Shown here one piece after another: positions 16,249 through 25,628 of a stretch of 64,000 nucleotides of DNA (its first letter is position 1; each line of letters begins with the position of its first letter). This DNA is from Christensenella massiliensis (GTDB lineage: Bacteria; Bacillota; Clostridia; Christensenellales; Christensenellaceae): the NCBI GenBank assembly GCA_900155415.1, contig LT700187.1, positions 434,001 through 498,000 on the forward strand, written 5' to 3'. The notes under the pieces were generated by a model. It had not been told where the DNA came from. It did not search any database and saw only the letters and a program-made list of their open reading frames with translations. The position numbers were made by a program, and so were the translations under genes.

Positions 16249-16558
16249 ATTTTTCGCTTTTTTCCTCCTCGTAATCTATACACATGCGGTTGCACACGAC
16301 CGGACGTACAAACATCTGTCCTACCCTTTTATGCTCGGGATGGATGATATAATCCGCAAGCGCCTGTGCGTCCCGAAATGCGCTTTTCAGCATAATGTCC
16401 GCATTGCAGGAGGGCAGCGGGTCTGTGACGACCTCCATTTCAAGCAAGCCGTCTATTTTCCCCATAAGCGCCTCGAGCTCACGCTTTATATTCTCTTTTG
16501 CCGTACCGGGCTCGCTTACCTCTTCCCGGATATTCCATAAAATGATATGCCGTACCAT
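16247..16558 (-). CDS. Dabb family (stress-responsive alpha/beta barrel) protein
   Basis: A 103-aa small ferredoxin-like alpha/beta-barrel protein. MVRHIILWNIRE at the N terminus, a central helix with GKIDGLLEMEVVTDP, and YIIHPEHKRVGQMFVRPVV are the standard Dabb segments. The family includes dimeric stress proteins and small enzymes such as olivetolic acid cyclase, so function is not fixed by the fold. It is the last gene of the second acyltransferase/zinc-ribbon module (12-nt gap). SD GGAGGAG lies before the ATG. Confidence 0.9.
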   Translation of the reverse strand: MVRHIILWNIREEVSEPGTAKENIKRELEALMGKIDGLLEMEVVTDPLPSCNADIMLKSAFRDAQALADYIIHPEHKRVGQMFVRPVVCNRMCIDYEEEKSEK

Positions 16559-16570
16559 AGATCTCCTCCA

Positions 16571-17245
16571 TTACATGTGAAACTTTTTCTGTATTTCTAA
16601 TTTGATCTGCCGAAGCGCGAACCGCAGGATCCCCAGCACGGTGATCCCACTCGCAAAAGTAGACAACACAAGCGGCGCGAACGCGATCTGCACTCCGAAA
16701 AGATATAGGATGAGCGGAAGAAAGCCAAGCAAAAGCAAGAAAAACGCATAGAGCAGATTCTCCCGCCAATAGGACTTATGGTAATAGGAATAAAAATCCA
16801 CATAGCCGATGCCCGCCGCCAAAAGCAGAGGCATGAGGACCTGATAGGACCAGCCGAGCCCGTTTCCGCCCACATAATCGAACGCCAAAAACATTGCGGT
16901 AAGCGTCACGACCTGCAAAAACGCCTTCAGTCCCGCCGACAGGTCTGACAAAATCGTAGCGCGGACAAGCACCCACGCATACAATACGGGGGCCGCAACG
17001 GCAAGAAACCACGGATGCCCGCTCCATGTCAGCAGGTTGACCGCAATGCACACACAGATCACAACAAACGTAGCGAAAGACAAATATTCCATTGTAAGGC
17101 TTTTTCGGTCTACAAATTTTTTCTTTGCGACATGCGGATATAGTTCATTTTCCGACGGGCTGTCTGTGAGCCGCTTCCCGCACAATGGGCAATCCTTCAG
17201 ACAGCCGTCCACATATACCTTGCAGTCGCCGCAGTAGTTCATCAT
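16571..17245 (-). CDS. Zinc-ribbon multi-spanning membrane protein (DUF6320-type), second copy
   Basis: A 224-aa paralog of the 6012-6680 product: N-terminal zinc ribbon with Cys5, Cys8, Cys15/19 and Cys22, then about six membrane spans. The start at 17245 is preferred because its ATG overlaps the upstream stop (ATGA) and GGAG lies 6 nt before it; a start 12 nt upstream is possible. Co-occurrence with the acyltransferase-like partner twice in this window is strong evidence of a functional pair. Confidence 0.82.
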   Translation of the reverse strand: MMNYCGDCKVYVDGCLKDCPLCGKRLTDSPSENELYPHVAKKKFVDRKSLTMEYLSFATFVVICVCIAVNLLTWSGHPWFLAVAAPVLYAWVLVRATILSDLSAGLKAFLQVVTLTAMFLAFDYVGGNGLGWSYQVLMPLLLAAGIGYVDFYSYYHKSYWRENLLYAFFLLLLGFLPLILYLFGVQIAFAPLVLSTFASGITVLGILRFALRQIKLEIQKKFHM

Positions 17246-18525
17246 TGTCCGCTCCATTCATTTCCGCGTATTTCAACACGCATGCCAAGCTCTTTTGAAA
17301 AGTGTTCGAAAAAACGGCGGGGTATGCCCGTTTCACGGATGCCCCGCGCAAACGTAATGACCATTTTATCCTGATAGGAAACCACAACGCAGTTCATAGG
17401 ATTCATGTCGCTTACCCCAAGCGCATAATAGACCTGTCTGATATGCGCCTGCATCGTTTTGGGAAACTGTGCGGTGCGCAGATTGGAAAGCACCATCGTA
17501 TAGCCTCCCTCTCCAAAATGCTTATAGCTGCTCGACACTACGAGATTCTTTACGAACAGGGGCGTCATACGGATAAACGGATTTTTTTCAAAGCCGACGT
17601 TTTTATTGATATTCGCAGAAATACTTTCCTTGGAAAGCCCTGCCTTGAGCTGCGCGGACACATCCGCGAGAATACGGTCAAACTCTATCTTCCCCTCTAT
17701 GACCGTTCCCACGTTTGCGAAAGAAATAAAATTCCGCAGCGTATGCGACGGAAACATGCCTCTGAGGTCCATCGGCACCGAAATGATGATAGGATGCTTG
17801 TCTTTTCTGTATTCAAGCCCCTGATCCTTGGCGGTGCATGCGATAAGCAGAGCCGCGATGTAGGCGGAGACAGTCACCCCTTTTTCTTTCACCTTTCCGA
17901 GGAATTCCTTCAGGCCAATCATGCCGTGCGTGAGGAAAATACCGCCGTCCGTATTGGGTGTGCCCATGATGTGAAACGCTTTCGGAACGCGCAGCTTATT
18001 CGATTCTCCTTTGGCATCATAATAGGCGTTGAAGCTGTTCTCAAGCTCTTCCGCCGGTACTTTTCCATCTGCGTCCAGCACCATGCCCTCTGCGTCCATA
18101 TCATAGCCGCGCAGCTTGAAGTATTCATACAGCAGCGTTTTAAAAAACTCGATCGCGCCAGCACCGTCTGCAAGGCCGTGGAAGCATTCCATGATCACGT
18201 TCTTTTTATAATACATGATATTGAACAGAAAACCGTGATTGATAAAATCCTTCAGCCGCTTGCACGGAAAGCCGGATTCTTCCCGGACGACCGGTATCGC
18301 CGGATTCGGTTCCAAATAATACCAAAACATGCCCCGCCGCAGCGTGACCGCAAAGGTAGGGAAACGCGGCATGACCTTTACGAGCGCCTCCTGCAGGTTT
18401 TCCCTGCTGACGGGCTCGTCAAGCTCCAGCTCCAGCCGAAACGTCGTATTGTTATGCGTCTGGGAAATAGACGGATATATTTTTGCCGCCGTATCGAGGC
18501 GGTACCATTCCCGTTTATCGGGCAT
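17242..18525 (-). CDS. Condensation-domain-like / alcohol acyltransferase-family protein, second copy
   Basis: A 427-aa stand-alone acyltransferase-fold enzyme. The catalytic motif is His116-Gly-Leu-Ala-Asp120-Gly121 in MECFHGLADGAG, and SVPMDLRGMFPSHTLRNF near 255 matches the paralog at 6667-7938. It heads a three-gene module with the zinc-ribbon membrane protein and a Dabb protein, whereas the first copy is followed by HD, GNAT and SDR genes. Different tailoring partners suggest related but distinct acylated products. Substrates are unknown. Confidence 0.8.
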   Translation of the reverse strand: MPDKREWYRLDTAAKIYPSISQTHNNTTFRLELELDEPVSRENLQEALVKVMPRFPTFAVTLRRGMFWYYLEPNPAIPVVREESGFPCKRLKDFINHGFLFNIMYYKKNVIMECFHGLADGAGAIEFFKTLLYEYFKLRGYDMDAEGMVLDADGKVPAEELENSFNAYYDAKGESNKLRVPKAFHIMGTPNTDGGIFLTHGMIGLKEFLGKVKEKGVTVSAYIAALLIACTAKDQGLEYRKDKHPIIISVPMDLRGMFPSHTLRNFISFANVGTVIEGKIEFDRILADVSAQLKAGLSKESISANINKNVGFEKNPFIRMTPLFVKNLVVSSSYKHFGEGGYTMVLSNLRTAQFPKTMQAHIRQVYYALGVSDMNPMNCVVVSYQDKMVITFARGIRETGIPRRFFEHFSKELGMRVEIRGNEWSGQ

Positions 18526-18554
18526 ATCTGCTCCTTTTTATCTTTGGCTTTGTG

Positions 18555-18581
18555 AAAGGCGGCATATCCTATGCCGCCTTT
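18555..18581 (-). terminator. Hairpin terminator after upp
   Basis: AAAGGCGGCATA pairs with TATGCCGCCTTT around a 3-nt loop. On the minus strand the T tract is short (TTT), so it may be leaky; on the plus strand the tail is better. Confidence 0.6.
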
Positions 18582-18647
18582 TCTTTCCTTCATTGATCTA
18601 TGACCGGAACGAATGAACGTCCGTCGAAACGCCTTTCCGGGTGGGCG

Positions 18648-19277
18648 CTATTTGGTGCCGAACAGTCTGTCGCCCGCGTCGCCGAGGCCCGGAACGATAT
18701 AGGCATGGTCGTTGAGGCCCTCATCCACCGCCGCAACGTAAACATCGACATCCGGATGCGCCTTGCGTACCGCTTCGATCCCCTCCGGGGAAGCGATGAT
18801 GTTGACCAGCTTGATATTATTGCAGCCGCGTTTTTTGATCAGCGAGATCGCATCTGCCGCGCTTCCTCCCGTCGCGAGCATCGGGTCGAGCACGATGAGC
18901 TCGCGTTCCTCTGCGTCTACGGGCAGCTTGCAGTAATATTCCACCGCCTGAAAGGTCTCCGGGTCGCGGTACAGGCCGATATGCCCCACCTTTGCGCCGG
19001 GTATCAGATTCAGCACGCCCTCCACCATTCCAAGACCTGCGCGCAGGACGGGAACGATACCTACCATTTTCCCGGCGATGACCTTCGTCCGCGCTGTCGT
19101 GATCGGCGTCTCTACCTCCACTTCTTTCAGGGGCATATCGCGCGTTACCTCATATACCATAAGCATGGCGATCTCTTTTACGAGTTCCCGGAACTCTTTC
19201 GTCCCTGTGTTTTTGTCCCGAATCATCGAGACCTTGTGCTGAAGCAGCGGGTGGTCCAGTATGTGTGCTGATGCCAT
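18648..19277 (-). CDS. upp: Uracil phosphoribosyltransferase
   Basis: Salvages uracil with PRPP to give UMP. The 209-aa protein has the PRPP-binding loop [15 protein letters not shown] (about residues 128-142), LVPVLRAGL-type motif ([13 protein letters not shown]) near 76 and the C-terminal uracil-binding [12 protein letters not shown]. Length is typical. It ends the rpmE-to-upp run, 16 nt after rpiB, with SD GGAGGAG before the ATG. Confidence 0.98.
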   Translation of the reverse strand: MASAHILDHPLLQHKVSMIRDKNTGTKEFRELVKEIAMLMVYEVTRDMPLKEVEVETPITTARTKVIAGKMVGIVPVLRAGLGMVEGVLNLIPGAKVGHIGLYRDPETFQAVEYYCKLPVDAEERELIVLDPMLATGGSAADAISLIKKRGCNNIKLVNIIASPEGIEAVRKAHPDVDVYVAAVDEGLNDHAYIVPGLGDAGDRLFGTK

Positions 19278-19293
19278 TTTTCTCTCCTCCGAA

Positions 19294-19746
19294 TTATTTT
19301 GAATATTTTTTCTCGATTGCCGTTATTTTGTCAATCCGTCTCTGGTGGCGCGCGTCTCCGGAGAAGGATGTGTTCAGGAAAGTCGCCACAATGTCGACCG
19401 CAAGTCCGGGGCCTATCGTCCTGCCCCCCAGCGCCATCATATTTGCGTCGTTATGCTCGCGCGTCGCGTGGGCGGAAAACGTATCCGACAAAAGCGCGCA
19501 GCGTATCCCCGGTACTTTGTTCGCGGCAATGGATATCCCGATGCCCGTTCCGCAGGCGATGATCCCGAAATCCGCTTCTCCTGCGCTCACGCATTCCGCA
19601 ACGGGAACCCCGTAATCCGGATAATCGACCGACTTATTTTCGTCGATCCCAAAATCGATTATTTCATGTCCATTCTTCTTTAGATAGTCTATGATTTCGG
19701 CTTTCAGGACAAATCCGCCGTGGTCACAGCCAAAAGCGATCTTCAT
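19294..19746 (-). CDS. rpiB: Ribose-5-phosphate isomerase B
   Basis: Interconverts ribose-5-P and ribulose-5-P (pentose phosphate pathway). The 150-aa protein shows FGCDHGG at the N terminus, active-site Cys65 in [10 protein letters not shown] and REHNDAN with His98, all RpiB signatures. Start at 19746 is set by AGAGGAG upstream; longer starts lack SD. It sits between the phosphatase and upp genes; ribose-5-P made here would feed PRPP for upp. Confidence 0.97.
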   Translation of the reverse strand: MKIAFGCDHGGFVLKAEIIDYLKKNGHEIIDFGIDENKSVDYPDYGVPVAECVSAGEADFGIIACGTGIGISIAANKVPGIRCALLSDTFSAHATREHNDANMMALGGRTIGPGLAVDIVATFLNTSFSGDARHQRRIDKITAIEKKYSK

Positions 19747-19843
19747 ATTTCCCGGCTCCTCTTTTTTGATTGATAAAAGCGCGCAATGACAAGCGCTGTC
19801 TGAACTGCTTTTTATTATACAATATTTTCTGCATTTTTTCCAT

Positions 19844-19871
19844 AAAAAAAGACAAAGCGTCACGCTTTGTC
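19844..19871 (-). terminator. Terminator overlapping the phosphatase stop codon
   Basis: On the minus strand GACAAAGCG pairs with CGCTTTGTC, with the stop TGA as the 3-nt loop, followed by seven Ts. The 5' arm encodes the last codons of the phosphatase. Confidence 0.8.
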
Positions 19872-20354
19872 TTCATACTCTTTTTCAAGCCGGCGAACCA
19901 GCATCTCAACCGCATGCGCAAGCTGCTGTGCGCATTCCCGGTATTCTTCCATTCCCTCGTCGAACGGATCTATAATATCGTAGGCCGCTGTAGCCGGTTC
20001 TCCCTTTATGCCCTGCGCATATCCGAGGAGCGTATGCATCTTGCCGACTGCCTCCGGCGCGAGCACCTCCATGTGCTCAAGCTGTTCCTTTCCCATGGCC
20101 AGAATGATGTCGGCCCATTCCGCAAGCTCCGGTGTGAACTGCTGCGCGCCATGGTCCTCCAGCTCAAGGCCCATTTCTTCCATCGTGCGTACCGCCTCTT
20201 CCGTCGGATCAGCGTCCTCACAGGCAAACGTTCCTGCTGATTTCGTCTTCACTTCACCGTGAAGGATCCTACTTCGGTCTACCGCATCGTCCATCAGCGT
20301 TTCCGCCATGGGGCTTCTCGATGTGTTCCCCGTACAAACAAACAATACGTTCAT
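19860..20354 (-). CDS. Low-molecular-weight protein phosphatase (YwlE-like arginine/tyrosine phosphatase)
   Basis: A 164-aa LMW-PTP-fold enzyme. The P-loop is VCTGNTSRSP with nucleophile Cys7 and Arg13, and the general acid lies in IDPFDEG near residue 130. Thr at position 11 of the loop is the residue linked to phospho-arginine preference in Bacillus YwlE. It follows sua5 (4-nt gap), the same neighbourhood as Bacillus ywlC-ywlE, which supports a YwlE role in reversing McsB arginine phosphorylation. Specificity remains inferred. Confidence 0.9.
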   Translation of the reverse strand: MNVLFVCTGNTSRSPMAETLMDDAVDRSRILHGEVKTKSAGTFACEDADPTEEAVRTMEEMGLELEDHGAQQFTPELAEWADIILAMGKEQLEHMEVLAPEAVGKMHTLLGYAQGIKGEPATAAYDIIDPFDEGMEEYRECAQQLAHAVEMLVRRLEKEYEDKA

Positions 20355-20358
20355 AATG

Positions 20359-21414
20359 TTATTCTTTTTCCTCTCCGGCGGCCACGACTCTATGCCTTGC
20401 CGCCCTTATGATCCTGTTCATGACCGCAAGTCCCATTTTCTCTTCCTGCGCATGGAAATATGCGGTATCAAACCCTTGTTCGTCGATCTCACGCAGGGTA
20501 CGGAACAAAGCCGCTTCCGCTTCCGCAGCGCCTGCGCCGAGCGCAAAGACCCGAAGCTGCGGATAAAACGCCGCGCACTCGTCAAGACACAGCACCGCCG
20601 CTTTTTTGCCCTGCATACTATCAATATGATACCTAAAATCGATCTGTTTCGCAACCTCTTTTTTATCGCCGGTAAATACAGTGACGGCCGCGCGCGGCGC
20701 ATAGTGCTTATATTTCATGCCCGGAGATGCGCACACCTCCTCAGGCGCTGCTTCGCCCATGATCCCGTGATGTATCTTTACATCTCCCACCGCTTTCCGT
20801 ATCATTTCCGGTGTGATATCGCCCGGACGCAGGATGACCGGCACTTCTCCCGTAGCGTCCACAACGGTGGATTCCACCCCCACTCTGCACGGTCCGCCGT
20901 CGATAATGAGCGGGACCTTCCCGCACAGATCCTCAAATGCGTGCCTTGCAAGCGTTGGGCTCGGTCTTCCCGATGTGTTCGCACTCGGTGCCGCGACCGG
21001 AAGCTCCGCACGCGCGATGATCTCCCGCGCCAGTTCGTTTTCCGGCATGCGCACCGCGACCGTTTCAAGCCCCGCGCTGACCGCATCCGGAATGCGGGCT
21101 GATTTCTTCACGATCACCGAAAGCGGCCCCGGCCAAAAGGTATCCATCAATATCCGCGCCGTATCGCCCACTTCTCCAGCGGCATCTGCAAGCTGCTGCA
21201 TATCCGCAATATGCACGATCAGGGGATTATCCTGCGGGCGTCCCTTTGCCTCAAAAATATGCCGGACTGCTTCCGCATCGAATGCGTTCGCTCCAAGGCC
21301 GTACACCGTCTCGGTCGGGAATACGACAAGGCCGCCGCGCCTCAATTCCTCCGCCGCCTCTCGAACGGCATTTTCCCGGTCTTTCCAAGCAAATATCATC
21401 TTTGTTTTCATCAT
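20359..21414 (-). CDS. sua5: L-threonylcarbamoyladenylate synthase (Sua5/TsaC2)
   Basis: Makes threonylcarbamoyl-AMP from Thr, bicarbonate and ATP for tRNA t6A modification. The 351-aa protein has the YrdC domain (FPTETVYGLG near 32, KGRPQDNPLIVH near 57, SANTSG near 150) and the C-terminal Sua5 domain (about 215-345, beginning ASPGMKYKHYAP). Start at 21414 is the first ATG of ATGATGA overlapping the ZIP gene stop. Two-domain Sua5 rather than single-domain TsaC is usual for Firmicutes. Confidence 0.96.
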   Translation of the reverse strand: MMKTKMIFAWKDRENAVREAAEELRRGGLVVFPTETVYGLGANAFDAEAVRHIFEAKGRPQDNPLIVHIADMQQLADAAGEVGDTARILMDTFWPGPLSVIVKKSARIPDAVSAGLETVAVRMPENELAREIIARAELPVAAPSANTSGRPSPTLARHAFEDLCGKVPLIIDGGPCRVGVESTVVDATGEVPVILRPGDITPEMIRKAVGDVKIHHGIMGEAAPEEVCASPGMKYKHYAPRAAVTVFTGDKKEVAKQIDFRYHIDSMQGKKAAVLCLDECAAFYPQLRVFALGAGAAEAEAALFRTLREIDEQGFDTAYFHAQEEKMGLAVMNRIIRAARHRVVAAGEEKE

Positions 21415-22172
21415 AAAAATGCCACCAAGATCCCTCCGCCTACGGCTCCCGCCGCAAGCCCGGCCCAAGTGGGCCATTCTTTTGAAAGCCCTGCCGCCTG
21501 CGGCAGCAGCTCGCTGAATGTCAGGCAGAGCATCGCCCCGCCGCCAAACGCCACGCTCCCGCCAAGCACTATAGGCGAGATATTGCCGACCAGAGCACCG
21601 GCAAGCGCTCCTGCCGCCATCGGGAGGGCCGCTAAGACCGCCGTAAGAAAAATACGGCTGTATTTCACGCCGCCCAGCTTGAGCGGGACCGCGAGTCCCA
21701 TTCCCTCCGGAATATTGTGTATGAACAGCAGTACGGCAAGCCCGATGCCAAAGCCGCTTGCGGAAACGAGTCCGCTTCCAAGCGCCAGCCCCTCGGGCAG
21801 ATTATGCACTGCGATGCCCACGGCAAGCAGGAGGCCCGACCGTACGAGCCGTTTTTGCTTGAGCTCCTGCACGAGCCTTTCCCCCTCCGGAGCCGCCACA
21901 TCATGATGCGGCAGAAAACGGTTGACCAGAAAAAGCACCGCCGCGCCGACCAAAAACCAAATGAGAGCAAGCGGCCATCCTGCGCTCTCCACCGATTCCG
22001 GCAGCATATCGAACAGTACCACCGAAAGCATGATGCCTGCCGACAGTCCCATGAGCACGGCCGAAAGCCGTTTCCCCCGAATACGGATAAAAAAGACGAT
22101 GACCGCGCCAAGCCCCGTACCGAGAGCGCCTACCGCCGCTCCCACAAGCGTTGCAAATAGAATCGAATCCAT
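21411..22172 (-). CDS. ZIP family metal transporter
   Basis: A 253-aa membrane protein with about eight spans and the two ZIP signature motifs: HNLPEGLALG in TM4 and HNIPEGMGLA in TM5, whose His and Glu form the binuclear metal site. ZupT-like carriers import zinc and other divalent metals. The start at 22172 (MDSIL) is preferred because GGTG lies 9 nt upstream; a GTG at 22184 would add 4 residues. It is in the prmC-prfA-ZIP-sua5 run, a recurring clostridial order. Confidence 0.92.
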   Translation of the reverse strand: MDSILFATLVGAAVGALGTGLGAVIVFFIRIRGKRLSAVLMGLSAGIMLSVVLFDMLPESVESAGWPLALIWFLVGAAVLFLVNRFLPHHDVAAPEGERLVQELKQKRLVRSGLLLAVGIAVHNLPEGLALGSGLVSASGFGIGLAVLLFIHNIPEGMGLAVPLKLGGVKYSRIFLTAVLAALPMAAGALAGALVGNISPIVLGGSVAFGGGAMLCLTFSELLPQAAGLSKEWPTWAGLAAGAVGGGILVAFL

Positions 22173-22212
22173 ACCTTTTAACACCTTCCGCAGCTTCCGC
22201 TTTCATACGCCC

Positions 22213-23280
22213 TTATGCCTGTTCCTGCAGCTTTTTCTGCCGTTCGTCCAATATCAAGGCGTCGATCATTTCGTCCATTTCCCCGTCGAGGAACGCTTCC
22301 AGCTTATAGAGCGTAAGCCCGATACGGTGGTCTGTTACCCGCCCCTGCGGAAAATTGTAGGTGCGTATCCGCTCGCTTCGGTCGCCCGAACCGACTTGGC
22401 TGCGGCGGTTCTCCGACAGCTCGCTCATCGCTGCATCTTTGTAGAGGTCATAGAGCCGCGAGGCAAGCACCTTCATTGCTTTCGCCTTGTTTTTGATCTG
22501 TGATTTCTCGTCCTGACACGTTACGACCAGACCGGACGGCAAATGTGTGATACGCACGGCACTGTCCGTCGTGTTGACGCTCTGCCCGCCGTGCCCTCCG
22601 CTGCGGAACACATCGATGCGCAGGTCGTTCGGATCGATGTTCACCTCTACCTCCTCCGCTTCCGGCAACACCGCTACCGTAGCCGCCGAGGTATGGATGC
22701 GTCCCGACGATTCCGTATCCGGTACGCGCTGTACACGGTGCACGCCGCTTTCATATTTCAAGCGTGCATACGCGCCTTTGCCCGCGACCGAAACAATGAT
22801 CTCCTTTACCCCGCCAAGCTCCGTCATGTTGGAGGACATCGTTTCGGCCGTATAGCCGCGGCGCTCCGCATAGCGCAGATACATGCGCAGGAGATCTCCT
22901 CCAAAAAGCGCGGCTTCCTCGCCGCCCGTACCGGCCCGTATCTCAAGGATGACATTCTTTTCATCGTTTTTATCTTTAGGGATCAAAAGCACCTTCAGTT
23001 CTTCCTCAAGCGCTTCCCGCTCCTGTTCGAGCGGAAAAAGCTCTTCCTTGGCAAGCGCGACGAGCTCCGCGTCCGTTTCTGTTTCCATCAGCTCCCGGTT
23101 CTGGGCGATATGGTCCAGAACAGTTGCATATTTATCGTAAGCTTCCACGATATCCGTGAGGGAGGCCTGCTCCTGCGCGAGCCTGCGGAACTTATCCTGA
23201 TCCCGTATGATCTCCGGGTCGGAAAGCTCGCGGGACAGTGCATCATATTTATCTTTTATCGTTTTCAGTTTATCCAGCAT
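22213..23280 (-). CDS. prfA: Peptide chain release factor 1
   Basis: Recognises UAA and UAG and triggers peptide release. The 355-aa protein carries the catalytic GGQ motif in [10 protein letters not shown] (about residues 225-234), methylated by PrmC encoded just upstream, and the codon-reading PxT tripeptide in [13 protein letters not shown] near 184. Start at 23280 (MLDKL) is set by AGGAAAGG upstream; longer starts are unsupported. Confidence 0.98.
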   Translation of the reverse strand: MLDKLKTIKDKYDALSRELSDPEIIRDQDKFRRLAQEQASLTDIVEAYDKYATVLDHIAQNRELMETETDAELVALAKEELFPLEQEREALEEELKVLLIPKDKNDEKNVILEIRAGTGGEEAALFGGDLLRMYLRYAERRGYTAETMSSNMTELGGVKEIIVSVAGKGAYARLKYESGVHRVQRVPDTESSGRIHTSAATVAVLPEAEEVEVNIDPNDLRIDVFRSGGHGGQSVNTTDSAVRITHLPSGLVVTCQDEKSQIKNKAKAMKVLASRLYDLYKDAAMSELSENRRSQVGSGDRSERIRTYNFPQGRVTDHRIGLTLYKLEAFLDGEMDEMIDALILDERQKKLQEQA

Positions 23281-23332
23281 AAATAACAAACCTTTCCTGC
23301 GGCTCAAAAGCCTGCGCTGCTGCGCGGGCTCC

Positions 23333-24175
23333 CTATTCGCCTTTCAGGCCCGACACCCACCGCGGTCTGCCGCCGAGGTCGCAGCCCCACCTGATTTTAA
23401 CAAATCCATTTTCGTTTAGCAAGGAACACACACGGTCCGCCTGCCCGTCTCCGATCTCCAGCACGAGCGCTCCGTTTCCGCTTAAAACGCGCGGCGTTTC
23501 CTTCGCCAGCCGTTCATAAAACGCATAGCCGCCGTGATCCGCAAAAAGCGCTTCTCGCGGCTCATATTCCTTTACCTGCGGCTCGAGCGCAGCGTAATCC
23601 TCCGCGCTGATATAGGGCGGATTGCATACGAGCATATCGAACGGGCCGTCGATATTCTCTAAAAGATCGCTCTGCACAAACCGTGCCGGCTGTTCAGGCA
23701 GCAGGCGTCTCACGTTTTCCCGCGCTACTGTAAGCGCGCCGCCGGAAATATCCGCAAAGCAAAGGGTCCTGAATGCGCCCTCCGCTCCAAGCGTCGCGCC
23801 GATCACGCCGCTTCCGCAGCACAGGTCGAGCGCGGTTTTATATCCATTTTCCCGTGCGAGGACGAGCGCATGCTCCACGACGCTCTCCGTATCATACCGC
23901 GGGATGAGCACCCGTTCGTCCACGCAGAACCGCCGTCCATAAAAATATTTTTCCCTCAGCACATAGGCAAGCGGTTTTCCGGACAGGCGGTCTTCCGTGA
24001 TGCGCTCTACCTCCTGCTTCCTGTCGCATTCATCGAAAAAGCGCAGGCACAGCGAGGAAAAATCCCCGCCGTACACATGCGCTGTGATCATTTTCGCTTC
24101 GGCCTCCGCTTCCGGGAAACCCATCCCGGCCAGCGTACGCACCGTCTGTTTAAAAACCTCTGCCCAATTACTCAT
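23333..24175 (-). CDS. prmC: Release factor glutamine methyltransferase
   Basis: Methylates the GGQ glutamine of release factors. The 280-aa protein has an N-terminal helical domain, SAM-binding [12 protein letters not shown] (about residues 115-126) and the substrate Gln-binding NPPY motif in [12 protein letters not shown] near 182. Its start overlaps the DUF1385 gene by 8 nt and prfA follows, so enzyme and substrate are co-expressed. Confidence 0.97.
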   Translation of the reverse strand: MSNWAEVFKQTVRTLAGMGFPEAEAEAKMITAHVYGGDFSSLCLRFFDECDRKQEVERITEDRLSGKPLAYVLREKYFYGRRFCVDERVLIPRYDTESVVEHALVLARENGYKTALDLCCGSGVIGATLGAEGAFRTLCFADISGGALTVARENVRRLLPEQPARFVQSDLLENIDGPFDMLVCNPPYISAEDYAALEPQVKEYEPREALFADHGGYAFYERLAKETPRVLSGNGALVLEIGDGQADRVCSLLNENGFVKIRWGCDLGGRPRWVSGLKGE

Positions 24176-25202
24176 TGGCGCCCAGAACCGTTCCCTGTTC
24201 CTGCGCGGCTGCGGGACCTTCCTTTTTTTCGACGGGCGAGCCGTCTATCTTATGCCCATATCTTTCTGCGAGCGCATCTATTTCTTCATCTGTCAATTGA
24301 TCCTCCGCTGCAAGGAAAGAAATGAGCGCTACCTCGAGCATCCCGTCGTCCGGCTCACGAGTCGTCAAATATTGCAGGGCCATACCCGGCTTTCTGAGGG
24401 CCATCGTTAATTTGTTATCATATTTTGCGACGAGCTTCAATATCTCATAGGAGACCCCTGCCACGACCGGCAGCATCGCAAGCCGCAGACCGATACGCAC
24501 GGCCCAGCTTTCGCTCCAGCCAAGCAGCGTGAACAGCAGGATGGATATGATCATAACGATGAGCAGAAAGCTCGTTCCGCAGCGCGGGTGCAGCCGGCTG
24601 TTCTTCCGTGCATGCTCCACATCCATAGGCATGTCATGTTCGAAGCAATTGATAACCTTATGCTCCGCCCCATGATAACCGAACAGCCGCTTGATATCTT
24701 TCATATTAGAGATAGCAAACAGGTAGATGAGAAACATTCCCACACGAATCAGGCCGTCGATCAGATTCTTCCCGAACGCGGAATCCACATAGGGTGTGAT
24801 CCAGCCCGTGATCAGGTTCGGGAGGATAAAGAACACCCCTACAGCGATGACTACAGCGATCACGACTGCAAAAAAAATCGCCACATCCATCGGATTCTTA
24901 CCTGTTTTTTCGGCGATCGCCGTTTCCGCTTTGGACGGCTCGAGCTCCTCGTCCTCCGGGTCATACATGCGCGCCGCATCCGTGATCGTTTTAACGCCCG
25001 AAACGAGCATCTCGACAAAGTTGACTACGCCGCGTATCACCGGTATCCCAAGTATTTTATAGCGGGCGGAAAGAGACTGCGTCGGTTGCTTCTGCGTGAC
25101 GATCTCCCCGCATTCCCTCCTGACCGCGATCGCCGTCGTTTCAGGCGAGCGCATCATCACGCCCTCAAGAACGCCCTGACCGCCGATGCTTGTACGTTTC
25201 AT
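24168..25202 (-). CDS. DUF1385 domain membrane protein
   Basis: A 344-aa integral membrane protein of the DUF1385 (YqhQ-like) family: GGQGVLEGVMMRSP at the N terminus, two hydrophobic segments (about 100-160), YHGAEHKVINCFEH near 175 with conserved His/Glu, HPRCGTSFL near 203 and another hydrophobic region (205-260). The His-rich motifs suggest a metal site. The C-terminal 40 residues are a charged low-complexity tail. Function is unknown; the rpmE-DUF1385-prmC-prfA order is widely conserved in Clostridia. Confidence 0.92.
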   Translation of the reverse strand: MKRTSIGGQGVLEGVMMRSPETTAIAVRRECGEIVTQKQPTQSLSARYKILGIPVIRGVVNFVEMLVSGVKTITDAARMYDPEDEELEPSKAETAIAEKTGKNPMDVAIFFAVVIAVVIAVGVFFILPNLITGWITPYVDSAFGKNLIDGLIRVGMFLIYLFAISNMKDIKRLFGYHGAEHKVINCFEHDMPMDVEHARKNSRLHPRCGTSFLLIVMIISILLFTLLGWSESWAVRIGLRLAMLPVVAGVSYEILKLVAKYDNKLTMALRKPGMALQYLTTREPDDGMLEVALISFLAAEDQLTDEEIDALAERYGHKIDGSPVEKKEGPAAAQEQGTVLGANE

Positions 25203-25224
25203 TCAGTTCCTTTCTTCGTAAAGA

Positions 25225-25258
25225 AAAACAGACCGTATCTCAATAAAAGAACGGTCTG
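25225..25258 (-). terminator. Terminator after rpmE
   Basis: On the minus strand CAGACCGT pairs with ACGGTCTG over a 14-nt loop, followed by TTTTTCTTT. Located between rpmE and the DUF1385 gene, it may attenuate read-through into the operon. Confidence 0.75.
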
Positions 25259-25292
25259 CAGCCTTTTTAACACATAGACAAGACAAGGCTTC

Positions 25293-25493
25293 TTATTTGA
25301 GGCCATATCTTTTCTTAAATCTATCCACACGACCGCCCGTATCAACAAGCTTCTGTCTTCCCGTGAAGAACGGATGGCACTTCGAGCAGATGTCTACCTT
25401 CATCTCGGACTTTACAGAACCAGTTTTAAAGGTCTCGCCACAGGCGCACGTTACTGTGCATTCGCCATACTTCGGATGAATTCCTTCTTTCAT
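25293..25493 (-). CDS. rpmE: Large-subunit ribosomal protein L31, zinc-binding type
   Basis: Bridging ribosomal protein of 66 aa. It has the zinc-binding Cys set (Cys in CTVTCACGE and two in ICSKCHPFF), the RpmE (C+) form rather than Yti[22 protein letters not shown] is the conserved C-terminal signature. SD AGAGGTG precedes the ATG. It heads the minus-strand housekeeping run and has its own terminator. Confidence 0.98.
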   Translation of the reverse strand: MKEGIHPKYGECTVTCACGETFKTGSVKSEMKVDICSKCHPFFTGRQKLVDTGGRVDRFKKRYGLK

Positions 25494-25628
25494 TGCGTTT
25501 CACCTCTTTTTCCACAAAGTAGCATTATTTATTATAGCACAAGCTTTTGAAAAAGCAACACCTTTTCCAAATTATTTTATAGTTTATTCATACATTTCTT
25601 TCCTCTGCCATTATATAATGATATAGAC

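Noticed and set aside
22213-23280. PDT instead of PAT in the RF1 codon-reading motif
   Set aside because: The middle residue of the PxT motif varies among bacterial RF1 proteins, so this is not unusual.
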